From Pseudomonas sp. KNUC1026 (GTDB lineage: Bacteria; Pseudomonadota; Gammaproteobacteria; Pseudomonadales; Pseudomonadaceae), in contig NZ_CP087138.1 in the NCBI RefSeq assembly GCF_021650705.1, positions 3,348,001-3,412,000 of the forward strand: DNA of 64,000 nt, read 5' to 3'. The notes under the pieces were generated by a model. It was not told where the DNA came from, did not search any database, and worked only from the letters and a program-made list of their open reading frames with translations. Made by a program: the position numbers and the translations under genes. Shown in pieces: positions 52,152-63,053 of the stretch (positions are counted from its first letter, which is position 1; the number at the start of each line of letters is the position of its first letter).

Positions 52152-53243
52152 TCAGGGCTTGTGAGCCCTGGCCAGGAACTCGTGGGACTGCATTTCCAAC
52201 AGGCGGCTCAGGGTGCGCTGGAACTCGAAGTTCAGGCGCCCACCGGAGTACAGGTCCTTGAGCTCAACCTCGGCAGAGATGATGAGCTTGACGTTACGGT
52301 CGTAGAACTCGTCGACCATGTTGATGAAGCGCCGGGCGATGTCGTCAGTGGTGACGCTCATCTGTTCGACCTGGCTGAGCAGCACCGCGTGGTAGATCTT
52401 GCCCAGTTCGATGTAGTCGTTCTGGCTGCGCGGGCCATCGCACAAGGCCCTGAACTCGAACCAGGCAACGTCGTCGCAGGTGCGCAGCGCCTTGATCTCG
52501 CGGTTCTCGATCATCAGCACGTCGTTTTCGACGACCTTCTTCGAGTCGGCGGTCAGCGCCCGGAAGCTCTCGCGCATGCTGTGCTCGGCCGCCTCGCCCA
52601 GCGGATAGTGGAACAGCTCCGCCTGCTCGAGGTGGCGCAGCCGGTAATCGACGCCGCTGTCGACGTTAACCACTTCGGTGTTCTGCTTGATCAGCACGAT
52701 GGCAGGCAAAAAGCGCGCACGCTGCAGGCCGTCCTTGTAGAGACCGTCCGGCACGATGTTGGAGGTAGCTACCAGCGTGACACCGTGCTTGAACAACTCT
52801 TCCATCAGAGTGCCGAGGATCATCGCATCGGTGATGTCGGAGACGAAGAATTCATCGAAACAGATCACGCGCGATTCTTGAGCGAAGCGCTTGGCAATCA
52901 CGGTGAGGGGTTCTTTTCGCCACCCAGGGTCTTGAGCTCCTCGTGCACGCGCTTCATGAAGCGGTGAAAGTGCGTGCGGGTCTTTTCCTGGAAAGGCAGT
53001 GCGTCGAAGAAGGTGTCGACCAGGTAGGTTTTGCCGCGGCCTACGCCGCCCCAGAAGTACAGGCCCTTGACCGGCGCTGCGTCTTTTTCCCGAACAGCTT
53101 TCCGAACAGGCCGGCCTTGGCCGATTGAGCAGCGATCAAGTCATCGTAAAGCCGCTGCAGGTGGCGAACGGCCTGTTCCTGAGCAGCATCATGGAAGAAA
53201 TCAGGACGCTTGAGGTCCTCTTGGTATCGTTCTGGGGGGTCAT
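52152..53243 (-). CDS. zapE: Cell division ATPase ZapE (broken by three apparent frameshifts)
   Basis: An AFG1-type AAA-family ATPase acting on the Z ring. As read, only the C-terminal 249 residues are in one frame (IAKRFAQESRVICFDEFFVS, Walker B). The N-terminal part is in other frames: reading frame by frame, I recover KRPDFFHDAAQEQAVRHLQR, LYFWGGVGRGKTYLVDTFF (Walker A) and FHRFMKRVHEELKTLGGEKN. Three missing bases, at the G run 52907-52910, the T run 53084-53088 and the G run 53234-53239, would restore 364 residues from ATG 53243, the normal size. All three are homopolymers, so sequence error is likely. Confidence 0.88.
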
Positions 53244-53330
53244 ATTCTTGAGCAAGGCGATCGGAACCGGGGCCGCCACTTTAAAGGCGCCCCGGGCTGC
53301 GCGCAATCACGCGTGCGGCAAGTCGTCGCG

Positions 53331-54677
53331 TCAGGCCTGCGGGGCCAGCGCCTCGCGCAGGTTCTGGATGCCGGCATCGCGCGCCGGCTCGTCGGCGAAC
53401 GCAGGGCTGGTGGCGACGCACTCCCCTCCAGCCACAGGCCAAAGGCCAGGCCGTCGATACGCACATCCAGCTCCGTACCCTGCTGCAATTGCTTGCTGGC
53501 AGCGCCCGCCGCCTTGCCATCGGCAAAACTGCGCGAGAGCAGCAGTTGCGAGCCATCGGCAGCCAGCAGGCGGAAACGGAAGCTGCCGTCTTCGTCGCGA
53601 AAGCTCACGAAGCGAGCAGCCTTTCCGGCCTTCTTCTTCTCGCCTGCCACAACCGCGACCTGGCCTTTGAACGAGCGAAGGCCCACGGCCTCGCGCAGGG
53701 TTTGCAGGAACGGTGTCGCACTCTTGCGCGCCTTGGCAGCGCCCTGCTGCAGAATGTCTTCGAGCTCGTCGGGGCGCGCCATCAGCTGGTTGTAGCGCTC
53801 GCGTGGCTCGGCGAGCTCCGCCTCGAGCACGTCGAACAGGCGCTGCTTGGCATCGCCCCAACCCAGGCCATCGACCAGCTCGGCACGAAACGCTGCCGCC
53901 TGCTCGCGGCTGGCGAAGGCGCTGTAGAGCGTGAACAGGTGCGATGCTTCAGGGTCTTTCAGGCTCGCCAGGCAGGCGCGAGTCGGTGACGATGCGCGCG
54001 ATGCTGTCCTTGAGTTGCCTGGCGCCTGCGAACAACGGGATGGTGTTGTCGTAGCTTTTGGACATCTTGCGGCCATCCAGGCCCGGCAAGGTGGCGACGC
54101 TTTCTTCGATCAGCGCCTCGGGCATTGCGAAGAAATCCTTGCCATTGCCGAACAGGTGATTGAAGCGGGCGCCGATGTCACGGGCCATCTCCACGTGCTG
54201 GATCTGGTCGCGGCCGACCGGGATCTTGTGGGCGTTGAACATGAGAATGTCGGCGGCCATCAGCACCGGGTAGCTGAACAGCCCCATCGTGACGCCAGCG
54301 TCGGGCTCCTCGCCCTGCTCCACGTTCCTGTCGACCGAAGCCTTGTAGGCGTGCGCACGGTTGAGCAGGCCCTTGCCGGCTACACAGGTGAGTAGCCAGG
54401 TCAGCTCGGTGATTTCCGGGATGTCGGACTGGCGATAGAAGGTGACGCGTTCGACGTCCAGGCCCGCTGCCAGCCAGGTGGCGGCGATCTCCTGCCGCGA
54501 ACGCAGGATACGCGCCGGGTCGTCGCACTTGATCAGTGCGTGGTAGTCGGCCAGGAAGTAGAAAGAGTCCGCGCCGCTCTGGCGGCTGGCGACGATGGCC
54601 GGGCGGATGGCGCCAGCGTAGTTGCCCAGGTGCGGGGTGCCGGTGGTGGTGATGCCGGTGAGAATACGGGTGGTCAT
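53331..54677 (-). CDS. trpS: Tryptophanyl-tRNA synthetase (two apparent frameshifts)
   Basis: Class I aminoacyl-tRNA synthetase. The N-terminal part ([20 protein letters not shown], the HIGH-like HLGN, and KMSKS in [14 protein letters not shown]) reads in one frame to residue 240. It breaks there at an extra A (53961), resumes as [20 protein letters not shown], and breaks again at a C run (53423-53426, one base short). Beyond it the ending is [20 protein letters not shown] followed by QA and TGA at 53331. The repaired length is 448 residues. It is likely the only TrpRS, so it must be functional; error is the likely cause. ATG at 54677. Confidence 0.92.
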
Positions 54678-54692
54678 GGTCGAATCGATCGT

Positions 54693-55329
54693 TCAGGAAG
54701 CCAGGCGGGGCAAGACCAGATCCTTCAGATCCGTCAGCTTGCCATGAAAGAAGTGGCCGCATTCTGCCACTTTCAGCAGCTCATGGGGGCGAGAAAGCTG
54801 TGCAGACCAGTCGTAGACCGCTTGCGGCTCGACCACTTCGTCGGCATCAGGCTGGATCACCGTCATGGGAACACGCTCAGGCAGCACGTGCTCGGCCCCT
54901 GAACCGCATCACTGCGGGGGCGCACATGAACAGGTGCGCAAGGTGCGCGTTACTGCGCTCAAGCCGCCCGGCGAGGGCGGCCGCGACGAAACCTCCGAAG
55001 GAGAAGCCCAGCAGTGTCAGCGGCAGCCCAGGGTGCTTGATGCGCAGCCAGTTGGCGGCGGCCTGTGCGTCGTCGACCTCGCCATTGCCCATGTCGTGGC
55101 TGCCGGCGCTGCTGCCGGTGCCACGGTAATTGAAACGAAGTGTGATAAAGCCGGCATCACGGGCGGTGCGCTGCAGGGTCGACACCACCTTGTTGAGCAT
55201 CGTCCCGCCCTGTACGGGATTGGGATGGCACAACAGTGCAACGCCACGGGCCTCGGGCACTTCCAGGTACAAGGCTTCGAGCTGGCCCACAGGGCCATCG
55301 AGCATCAAGGGGTTTTCGCGGATCAACAA
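54693..55329 (-). CDS. Alpha/beta hydrolase (one apparent frameshift)
   Basis: A small serine-hydrolase-type protein. The N-terminal part has HPNPVQGGTMLNKVV (oxyanion region), LRFNYRGTGSSAGSHD and the elbow GFSFGG. As read, it breaks after APAVMRFRG because of one extra G at 54894-54895 (plus strand). Removing it restores EHVLPERVPMTVIQPDADEV, then CGHFFHGKL (catalytic His) and a stop at 54693, giving 211 residues. The family is described as uncharacterised alpha/beta hydrolases; the substrate is unknown. It lies 15 bp upstream of trpS in the same direction. Confidence 0.85.
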
Positions 55330-55478
55330 GGGGGGAGCTCCGTGACCCTTTGTGGGGTCTATTCGTCTAGCTGTTGGATTATGCCTGGCATATCTGCCAA
55401 CCTATTGCCGGCCCTGCCGTGTACAGGCCCGGCGCAAGCCGTTAACGTAAAGCAAAGCCGTTTATAGAGGAAGGACTC

Positions 55479-55919
55479 GTGGATCTCTCGCTTTTAGTTT
55501 GGTTGCTCCCGACGCTGGCCTTGGTGGTGGGTGTCGTGATCGGTTTCCTCATTGCCCGCCTCGCCCCGAACGCCGTGCCCAGCAGTACCCAACGGCAACT
55601 GGATGACATCCAGGAGAAGTTCGACAACTACCAGCATGAGGTGGTGACCCACTTCAACAGCACCGCGATCCTGGTCAAGAAGCTCACTCAGAGCTACCAG
55701 GAAGTCCAGGAGCACCTGGCCGAAGGCGCCGACCGCCTGGCCACCGACGACCTGACCCGCCAGCGCCTGCTCGCCGCCCTGCACCCCGAAGCGGCGCCTG
55801 TGCGTGACCGTGAGCGCCTGACCCGCCCGCTCAGCGACGAAGCGCCCAAGGATTACGCGCCCAAGTCTTCTGACTCCCCCGGCATGCTCGATGAGCAGTA
55901 CGGTTTGAAGCGCAAATGA
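55479..55919 (+). CDS. YhcB/ZapG family membrane protein (DUF1043)
   Basis: A 146-residue protein with one N-terminal membrane helix (LVWLLPTLALVVGVVIGFLI), a coiled coil (about 35-90: QRQLDDIQEKFDNYQHEVV) and a disordered acidic C-terminus. DUF1043 proteins (YhcB, also called ZapG/LapD) link the divisome and elongasome in enterobacteria. The GTG start has a strong AGGAAGGA site. It is followed directly by a terminator. Confidence 0.9.
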   Translation: MDLSLLVWLLPTLALVVGVVIGFLIARLAPNAVPSSTQRQLDDIQEKFDNYQHEVVTHFNSTAILVKKLTQSYQEVQEHLAEGADRLATDDLTRQRLLAALHPEAAPVRDRERLTRPLSDEAPKDYAPKSSDSPGMLDEQYGLKRK

Positions 55920-55920
55920 A

Positions 55921-55942
55921 AACGGGGCCGAAAGGCCCCGTT
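55921..55942 (+). terminator. Terminator of yhcB
   Basis: Stem AACGGGGCC / GGCCCCGTT with a GAAA tetraloop, two bases after the stop codon. Confidence 0.85.
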
Positions 55943-55966
55943 CTTGTTCATGCTTTGTTCATGCTT

Positions 55967-56024
55967 GTCGCGCGGCAAGCCGCCCTCCCACGATCTGAAG
56001 TGAGAGGGCGGCTCGCCACGCGAC
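55967..56024. repeat. Imperfect inverted repeat after cysNC
   Basis: Arms GTCGCGCGGCAAGCCGCCCTC (as GTCGCG, GGC, AGCCGCCCTC) and its near-complement GAGGGCGGCT, GCC, CGCGAC flank about 16 bases. It could end cysNC transcription on the minus strand or be a REP-like element; there is no T run. Confidence 0.55.
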
Positions 56025-56032
56025 GGCGGTCG

Positions 56033-57934
56033 TCAAACCGCCCCGCGCTGGCGCAATACCTCCAGCACCGCCTTCACACCCTCTTCCACGCTCACCGACT
56101 GAGTATCGATGACCACGTCCGCATCGAGCGGCACGTCGTAAGGGAAGGACTCGCCCGGAATATTGTCACCCCCGGCAGCGTACAGCCCCTGTGGATCGCG
56201 CTGGGCGCAGATCGAAGGTGAGGCCTGAACGTAAACCGTCACCACCCGCTCAGGGCCGATCAGTACACGTGCCTGCTCACGGCCTTCGGCATCCGGCGCA
56301 ACGAATGCAGCCAGCGTGATCAGCCCAGCCTCGTTGAACTGGCGCGCCACATGGGCGGCGCGACGCCAGTTCTCGGTACGGCCGGCGCGGTCCTGCGGCA
56401 AGCCCTTGTTCAGGTCATGGCGCAGGTTCTGGCCATCGAGCACATAGACGCCACGGCCCATGTCGAACAGGCGGCGCTCCAACGCATAGGCCAGCGTGCT
56501 CTTGCCTGCGCCCGACAAGCCGGTGAACAGCACGGTCGCAGGCTGCTGGCCAAAACGCAGCGCACGCTCGCCAGTGGACACATGCGCGCCCTTGCCATGG
56601 CCCGCCGCCGTGCCATGTGGCACCACCGGCGGAGCAATGATCATGCCGGCACCGACGGTGCCATTGGTAAGGCGATCAATCACGATGAACGCACCCGTTG
56701 TGCGGTTGCTCTCGTAGCCGTCCAGGGCGATGGCTGCATCGAGGCTGACCTTGACCCGGCCGATCTCGTTGAGCTTGAGCTGGCTGGCCTGGCCCTTTTC
56801 CAGCGTGTTCACATCCACCTGGTGGACGATGCCCGCAATGGAGCCCGGCACGTAGCTGGTGGCGCGCTTGATGTCGTATTTCTTGCCCGGCAGCAGCGGC
56901 TCTTCAGCCATCCACACCAGCATGGCTTCGAACTGGTCGGCCACCGGCGGCACGTTGTCGGCATGCACCAGCAGGTCGCCACGGGAGATGTCGATTTCAT
57001 CTTCCATGGTCAGCGTAACGGCCTGGCCGGGGCCGGCCTGTTCCAGCTCGCCTTCGAAAGTGACGATCGACTTGACCCGGCTGCTCTTGCCGGACGGCAG
57101 CACCACGACCTCGTCGCCCTTGTGTACCACGCCGCTGGCCAGGGTGCCGGCGAAGCCGCGGAAATTCAGGTTCGGGCGGTTGACGTACTGCACGGGAAAA
57201 CGCAGGTCGGTCAGGTTGCGGTCAGCTGCGACTTCGACGGTTTCAAGGATGTCCATCAACGTCGGGCCTTCGTACCACGGCGAACGCTCGCTGCGGTTGA
57301 CCACGTTGTCGCCCTTGAGCGCCGACATCGGCACGAAGTGCAAGGTGGTCGGCACCAGGCCGATCGCTTCGGCGAAGGCCAGGTAGTCGGCCTGGATGGC
57401 ATCGAACACACCCTGATCGAAGCCCTTGAGATCCATCTTGTTGATGGCAACCACGATGTGCTTGATCCCCAGCAGGCTGGCGATGTAGCTGTGGCGACGG
57501 GTCTGCGTCTGCACGCCATAGCGAGCATCGACCAGGATGATCGCCAGGTCGCAGGTGGATGCTCCGGTGGCCATGTTGCGGGTATATTGCTCATGGCCGG
57601 GGGTGTCGGCAATGATGAACTTGCGGCGCGCCGTGGAGAAATAACGGTAGGCCACGTCGATGGTGATGCCCTGCTCGCGCTCGGCCTGCAGGCCATCGAC
57701 CAGCAGTGCCAGGTCGACTTCTTCACCGGTGGTGCCGGATTTTTTCGAATCGCGGGTGATGGCTTCGAGGTGGTCCTCGTAGATCATCTTGGAGTCGTGC
57801 AGCAGGCGCCCGATCAGGGTGCTCTTGCCGTCGTCGACGTTGCCACAGGTGAGAAAGCGCAGCAGCTCTTTACGCTCGTGCTGGGCCAGATAAGCGAGGA
57901 TGTCTTCGCTGATCAGATCGGATTGATGACTCAT
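56033..57934 (-). CDS. cysNC: Bifunctional sulfate adenylyltransferase subunit 1 / APS kinase CysNC
   Basis: A 633-residue fusion. The N-terminal part is CysN, the GTPase that drives ATP sulfurylase: [19 protein letters not shown] (G1), [12 protein letters not shown] (G3), NKMD (G4). The C-terminal part (about 455-633) is CysC, APS kinase: [19 protein letters not shown]. Together with CysD it converts sulfate to PAPS. The ATG at 57934 fits the usual start [20 protein letters not shown]; its ribosome-binding GGAG lies in a CAAGCT-type repeat. Normally it directly follows cysD; here an S23-like gene intervenes. Confidence 0.96.
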   Translation of the reverse strand: MSHQSDLISEDILAYLAQHERKELLRFLTCGNVDDGKSTLIGRLLHDSKMIYEDHLEAITRDSKKSGTTGEEVDLALLVDGLQAEREQGITIDVAYRYFSTARRKFIIADTPGHEQYTRNMATGASTCDLAIILVDARYGVQTQTRRHSYIASLLGIKHIVVAINKMDLKGFDQGVFDAIQADYLAFAEAIGLVPTTLHFVPMSALKGDNVVNRSERSPWYEGPTLMDILETVEVAADRNLTDLRFPVQYVNRPNLNFRGFAGTLASGVVHKGDEVVVLPSGKSSRVKSIVTFEGELEQAGPGQAVTLTMEDEIDISRGDLLVHADNVPPVADQFEAMLVWMAEEPLLPGKKYDIKRATSYVPGSIAGIVHQVDVNTLEKGQASQLKLNEIGRVKVSLDAAIALDGYESNRTTGAFIVIDRLTNGTVGAGMIIAPPVVPHGTAAGHGKGAHVSTGERALRFGQQPATVLFTGLSGAGKSTLAYALERRLFDMGRGVYVLDGQNLRHDLNKGLPQDRAGRTENWRRAAHVARQFNEAGLITLAAFVAPDAEGREQARVLIGPERVVTVYVQASPSICAQRDPQGLYAAGGDNIPGESFPYDVPLDADVVIDTQSVSVEEGVKAVLEVLRQRGAV

Positions 57935-57947
57935 AATTTTCAAGCTC

Positions 57948-57959
57948 CAAGCTGCAAGC
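57948..57959. repeat. 12-bp inverted repeat, left copy, beside the S23-like gene
   Basis: CAAGCTGCAAGC, within a longer GCTTGAAGCT-type stretch (57940-57966). The exact inverse GCTTGCAGCTTG is at 58402-58413. Similar short AGCTTCTAGCTTCAAGC repeats occur at 3943-3972, so this is probably a dispersed repeat family of the genome. Confidence 0.8.
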
Positions 57960-57986
57960 CTCAAGCGATGTGCGCGTCGGCGGCAG

Positions 57987-58328
57987 CTAGTCAGAAATCG
58001 CTTTTATCAACCCGGCCAGCATTTTTGAAAGCTCCCGGGTTTCCGTAATCCATTGGCGGCCTGGCTCATCGGCCAAATAGCCTAGCTCCAGGCCTATGAG
58101 CAACTGCGTTCTCAACTCCCCGCACGACGCTTTCGCGATCCAGAGAAACTGTGCTTTTTCCCGGCTGCCGCGCCGCTCCATACCTTCGGCAATATTGGAG
58201 GGCACTGACAGTACCGAACGCCTCACCTGATCGCGAAAACCGAAATCCCTGCAGGGTTCCAGCCCTTTGAAAACATCAACCGCCAACACTTTGCTTCGTT
58301 GCCAGACCTTCAACCTTTCGAACTCCAT
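57987..58328 (-). CDS. Four-helix-bundle protein of the 23S rRNA intervening-sequence (S23/IVP) family
   Basis: A 113-residue all-helical protein. The start [20 protein letters not shown], the middle [20 protein letters not shown] and [20 protein letters not shown] are the diagnostic blocks of this family. Relatives are encoded in 23S rRNA intervening sequences and as the Avd partner in diversity-generating retroelements, but no other such components are visible here; function is unknown. It sits inside the cysD-cysNC operon, on the same strand, and is flanked by 12-bp inverted repeats (57948-57959 and 58402-58413), which suggests insertion as a unit. Confidence 0.88.
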   Translation of the reverse strand: MEFERLKVWQRSKVLAVDVFKGLEPCRDFGFRDQVRRSVLSVPSNIAEGMERRGSREKAQFLWIAKASCGELRTQLLIGLELGYLADEPGRQWITETRELSKMLAGLIKAISD

Positions 58329-58401
58329 ACAGCCCCCATCCCTGGTAGCTGCACCGCTGCAGCCGCACCGGGCACCCTAACCAAAGGCACCCCCACTTGC
58401 A

Positions 58402-58413
58402 GCTTGCAGCTTG
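58402..58413. repeat. 12-bp inverted repeat, right copy, beside the S23-like gene
   Basis: GCTTGCAGCTTG, the reverse complement of 57948-57959, within CTTGCAGCTTGCAGCTTGTA. It lies 12 bp before the cysD stop codon. Confidence 0.8.
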
Positions 58414-58424
58414 TAACTCGAAGC

Positions 58425-59342
58425 TTAAAAGTAGCCTTGACGTTTCTTGTCTTCCATCGAGCCTGCAGCGTCGTGGTCGATGACCCGGCCCTGGCGCTCG
58501 GAAGTCCGCGTCAGCAGCATTTCCTGGATGATGTCGGTCAGGGTGTCGGCTTCGGACTCCACCGCGCCGGTCAGCGGGTAGCAGCCCAAGGTACGGAAGC
58601 GGACCTTCTTGTTGACGATGCGGGCCTTTTCTTCATCGCTCAGGTATTCGAGGATGCGGTCGTCGTCGATCATCAGCAGGGTGCCGTTCTTTTCGATCAC
58701 CGGGCGCTCGGCGGCGAAGTACAGCGGCACGATCGGGATACCTTCGAGGTAGATGTATTGCCAGATGTCCAGCTCGGTCCAGTTCGACAGCGGGAACACG
58801 CGGATCGACTCGCCCTTGTTGACCTTGCCGTTGTAGATATTCCACAACTCCGGGCGCTGGTTCTTGGGGTCCCAACGGTGCTTGCTGTCGCGGAAGGAAT
58901 ACACGCGCTCCTTGGCGCGGGACTTCTCTTCGTCACGGCGCGCGCCGCCGAAGGCAGCGTCGAAGCCGTACTTGTCCAGCGCCTGCTTCAGGCCCTGGGT
59001 TTTCATGATGTCGGTGTGTTTGGAACTGCCATGAGTGAACGGGTTGACGTTCTGCTCGACCCCTTCGGGGTTGATGTGGACCAGCAGGTCCAGGTTCATG
59101 TCCTTGACCATCTGGTCGCGGAACTTGTACATCTCCTGGAATTTCCAGCGGGTATCGACGTGAAGCACCGGGAAGGGCAGCTTGCCTGGAAAGAAGGCCT
59201 TGCGTGCCAGGTGCAGCATCACGGCCGAATCCTTGCCGATCGAATACAGCATCACAGGGTTGTCGAACTCGGCGGCCACTTCACGGATGATGTGGATGCT
59301 TTCCGCCTCCAACTGTTTGAGGTGCGTCAGTTTATCGACCAT
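58425..59342 (-). CDS. cysD: Sulfate adenylyltransferase subunit 2 CysD
   Basis: A 305-residue PP-loop ATPase, the catalytic adenylyltransferase subunit that makes APS from sulfate and ATP. The PP loop is in [40 protein letters not shown] and the C-terminal [20 protein letters not shown], ending GYF, are invariant. It should form a complex with CysN encoded by cysNC, from which it is separated by the S23-like gene. The upstream region (59343-59481) must carry the operon promoter; I see no clear CysB site. Confidence 0.97.
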   Translation of the reverse strand: MVDKLTHLKQLEAESIHIIREVAAEFDNPVMLYSIGKDSAVMLHLARKAFFPGKLPFPVLHVDTRWKFQEMYKFRDQMVKDMNLDLLVHINPEGVEQNVNPFTHGSSKHTDIMKTQGLKQALDKYGFDAAFGGARRDEEKSRAKERVYSFRDSKHRWDPKNQRPELWNIYNGKVNKGESIRVFPLSNWTELDIWQYIYLEGIPIVPLYFAAERPVIEKNGTLLMIDDDRILEYLSDEEKARIVNKKVRFRTLGCYPLTGAVESEADTLTDIIQEMLLTRTSERQGRVIDHDAAGSMEDKKRQGYF

Positions 59343-59481
59343 GGCTACTCACGGGTAAAGGCTTTACGTTATGACGGCCGGCGGGCCGTGTTCGAACGGC
59401 GCACTTTAGCACAGGCCTTGTTTATATCGAGGCGGCTTGTTAGACCGGAAAGGCATTAGCATATGCCGGCAAGTTCTGCCT

Positions 59482-60240
59482 TCAAACCGGGTTGGGGCAA
59501 TCGATGAACAGGTGTTCGACTGCAAAGCGCCTGGCCAGGTAATCGCCCAGCGCCTGCACGCCGTAGCGCTCGGTGGCATGGTGGCCGGCGGCAATGAACG
59601 ACACACCGTTTTCCCGGGCGCTGTGGTAGGTCTGCTCAGAGGCTTCACCGGTGAGATAAAGGTCGACGCCCGCAGCGATGGCCTGGTCGATGTAGCCCTG
59701 CCCGCCCCCGCTGCACCAACCGATGCGCTGTACCGAACGCTCACCTTCCACCAGCAATGGGGCGCGGCCCAGCACCTGCTCCACGCGGGCGGCGAATTCA
59801 CGCGCGCTGACCGGCTCGGGCAAGGCACCGGCCAGGCCCACAACGCGAGGGTTGGCCGGGTCCAGCGGGCCCTCGATTTCGATGCCCAGGCGCAGGGCGA
59901 GCTGCGCGTTGTTGCCCACCTCCGGGTGCACATCCAGCGGCAGGTGGTAAGCCAGCAGGCTGATGTCGTGGCGCAGCAGCGCCTTGAGGCGGCGCTGCTT
60001 CATACCGGTGATGCAAGGGTTTTCGCCCTTCCAGAAATACCCATGGTGCACCAGCAGCACATCGGCGCGCGCCTCGATCGCAGCATCCACCAGCGCCTGG
60101 CTGGCGGTCACGCCGCTGACGATACGCATTACCTGGGGCCGGCCTTCGACCTGCAAACCGTTGGGGCAGTAGTCCTGAATGCTCGCGGCCTTGAGGTAGC
60201 GGTCCGCTTCCTGAACCAGGGTATCGAGTGCAACGGCCAT
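59482..60240 (-). CDS. Nif3-like dinuclear metal center hexameric protein
   Basis: A 252-residue NIF3/DUF34 family protein. The metal ligands are visible in LLVHHGYFWKG, LLAYHLPLDVHPEVGNN and the C-terminal FIAAGHHATERYG. Members form toroidal hexamers with two metals; a GTP cyclohydrolase role was proposed for some but is not settled. The ATG at 60240 has GGAGA eight bases upstream. Divergent from algW. Confidence 0.9.
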   Translation of the reverse strand: MAVALDTLVQEADRYLKAASIQDYCPNGLQVEGRPQVMRIVSGVTASQALVDAAIEARADVLLVHHGYFWKGENPCITGMKQRRLKALLRHDISLLAYHLPLDVHPEVGNNAQLALRLGIEIEGPLDPANPRVVGLAGALPEPVSAREFAARVEQVLGRAPLLVEGERSVQRIGWCSGGGQGYIDQAIAAGVDLYLTGEASEQTYHSARENGVSFIAAGHHATERYGVQALGDYLARRFAVEHLFIDCPNPV

Positions 60241-60346
60241 CGGGATTCTCCGGAAAAAGGCTCTGCCAGGGGCGTGAAGCGCCCGTATAATGCCGGCCAT
60301 TATGCGGCGCCAACGCCCCGCCCCGCCAACCCTTCGGAACCGCTCC

Positions 60347-61543
<1,197 letters not shown>

Positions 61544-61551
61544 CTGCCAGA

Positions 61552-61571
61552 ACGCAGGCCAAGGCCTGCGT
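61552..61571. terminator. Hairpin between converging algW and pdxJ
   Basis: Perfect 9-bp stem ACGCAGGCC / GGCCTGCGT with a 2-base loop, in the 31-bp gap between the two stop codons. There is no T run. Confidence 0.5.
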
Positions 61572-61574
61572 GGC

Positions 61575-62324
61575 TTAGCCCCGAGCAGCCGCCGCAGCGA
61601 CGATCAGCGCTTTCATCTCGGCTACCGCTGCCGGGAAACCTACGAACAGCGCGTGAGCCACGAGGGCGTGGCCGATGTTCAATTCGTTGATGCCCGGGAT
61701 CGCCGCCACAGCTTCGACGTTATGGTAGTGCAGGCCATGGCCCGCGTTGACGATCAGCCCCTGCTCCAGGCCAAAGGCAACACCGTCTGCGATGCGCTTG
61801 AGCTCGGCAGCCTGTTCGCCTGGAGTGTGCGCATCGGCGTAGCGGCCCGTGTGCAGCTCGATCGCCGGCGCCCCCACCTGGCGGGAGGCTTCGATCTGCC
61901 GCGGGTCGGCATCGATGAACAGCGAGACCTCACTCCCTACCGCACTCAGGCGTTGCACTGCAGCCTCGATGCGCGCCATCTGCCCGGCCACATCAAGCCC
62001 GCCCTCGGTGGTCAGCTCCTGGCGGGTCTCAGGCACCAGGCACACATGCGCCGGGCGCAGCCGCTCGGCAAAGGCAAGCATCTCCTCGGTCACGCCCATC
62101 TCGAAGTTCATGCGGGTTTGCAGCACATCCTTGAGCAGCAATACGTCGCGATCCTGAATGTGCCGACGGTCTTCGCGCAGGTGTACGGTGATGCCATCGG
62201 CGCCGGCCTGCTCGGCGTCCAGAGCTGCCTTGACCGGGTCGGGATAGCGGGTGCCGCGGGCCTGGCGCAGGGTGGCGACGTGATCGATGTTCACGCCCAG
62301 CAGGATGCGATTGGTGTTGGTCAC
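61575..62324 (-). CDS. pdxJ: Pyridoxine 5'-phosphate synthase PdxJ
   Basis: A 249-residue TIM-barrel enzyme that condenses 1-deoxyxylulose 5-phosphate with 3-amino-2-oxopropyl phosphate to make PNP (vitamin B6). The start [50 protein letters not shown] and [11 protein letters not shown] are family signatures. The GTG at 62324 has an AGGAG site eight bases upstream. It lies 33 bp downstream of recO in an era-recO-pdxJ operon. Confidence 0.96.
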   Translation of the reverse strand: MTNTNRILLGVNIDHVATLRQARGTRYPDPVKAALDAEQAGADGITVHLREDRRHIQDRDVLLLKDVLQTRMNFEMGVTEEMLAFAERLRPAHVCLVPETRQELTTEGGLDVAGQMARIEAAVQRLSAVGSEVSLFIDADPRQIEASRQVGAPAIELHTGRYADAHTPGEQAAELKRIADGVAFGLEQGLIVNAGHGLHYHNVEAVAAIPGINELNIGHALVAHALFVGFPAAVAEMKALIVAAAAARG

Positions 62325-62357
62325 GACGGGTCTCCTGTGTGTAGGGCGCACAGGATA

Positions 62358-63041
62358 TCAGGGCTTGCGGAACAGTTCGCGGCTCACCAGCGGGCGCCCA
62401 CCCAGGTGTGCGGCCAAGGCCTGGCGCATCAGACGCTTGGCGGCCGCGAGCGCGCCAGGTGCTTGCCAGTCCACTTCAGCCATCGCGAGCAAATGTTGCC
62501 CATCGAATACGCCCGGCTGAAACGCCGGAACCGGTTCGAGCCCTGCCTCGGGCCGCAGGCGATACAATCGCCCCGCCTCGATGGGCTGCCCATGAATATC
62601 CTGGTCCAGGGCGAAGGCGTACCCCAGTTCGTCCAGCAACCGCCATTCGAAGCTGCGCAACAGCGGCTCCAGGCCACGCCCCTCGGCCAACGCTTGCAGC
62701 GTCAGGCAGTAATGCTCATACAGCGCCGGGTGCGCGACCTCAGCCGGCAGCAGGCGCAGGAGCAGCTCGTTCAGGTACAAGCCGCTGAACAGCGCTTCCC
62801 CCATCAACCAGTGGCCGGTGCCCATCGGCTCAACGCGGCCCACGGTGCGCAATTCGCCGCGCCCGCGCAGCTCTACCTCAAGTGGCACGAACGGGCGTGC
62901 GAGGCTGCCGACCTTTCCGCGCGCATTGCGCAGCACACCACGCACAACGCCCTGAGCCGACAGAAAGTCGACCAGGGCGCTGGTTTCACGGTAAGGGCGG
63001 GTGTGCAGCACATACGCCTGGCGAGTATCGACAAGGCTCAT
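62358..63041 (-). CDS. recO: DNA repair protein RecO
   Basis: A 227-residue recombination mediator of the RecFOR pathway that anneals SSB-coated DNA. An N-terminal OB fold ([20 protein letters not shown], then [13 protein letters not shown]) and a C-terminal helical domain ([20 protein letters not shown], then [17 protein letters not shown]) are visible. It starts 12 bp downstream of era. Confidence 0.95.
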   Translation of the reverse strand: MSLVDTRQAYVLHTRPYRETSALVDFLSAQGVVRGVLRNARGKVGSLARPFVPLEVELRGRGELRTVGRVEPMGTGHWLMGEALFSGLYLNELLLRLLPAEVAHPALYEHYCLTLQALAEGRGLEPLLRSFEWRLLDELGYAFALDQDIHGQPIEAGRLYRLRPEAGLEPVPAFQPGVFDGQHLLAMAEVDWQAPGALAAAKRLMRQALAAHLGGRPLVSRELFRKP

Positions 63042-63053
63042 GCGCGCGGGCGA

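Noticed and set aside
56351..58048. Long open frame opposite cysNC and the S23-like gene
   Set aside because: Antisense shadow of cysNC with no recognisable domain and no ribosome-binding site.
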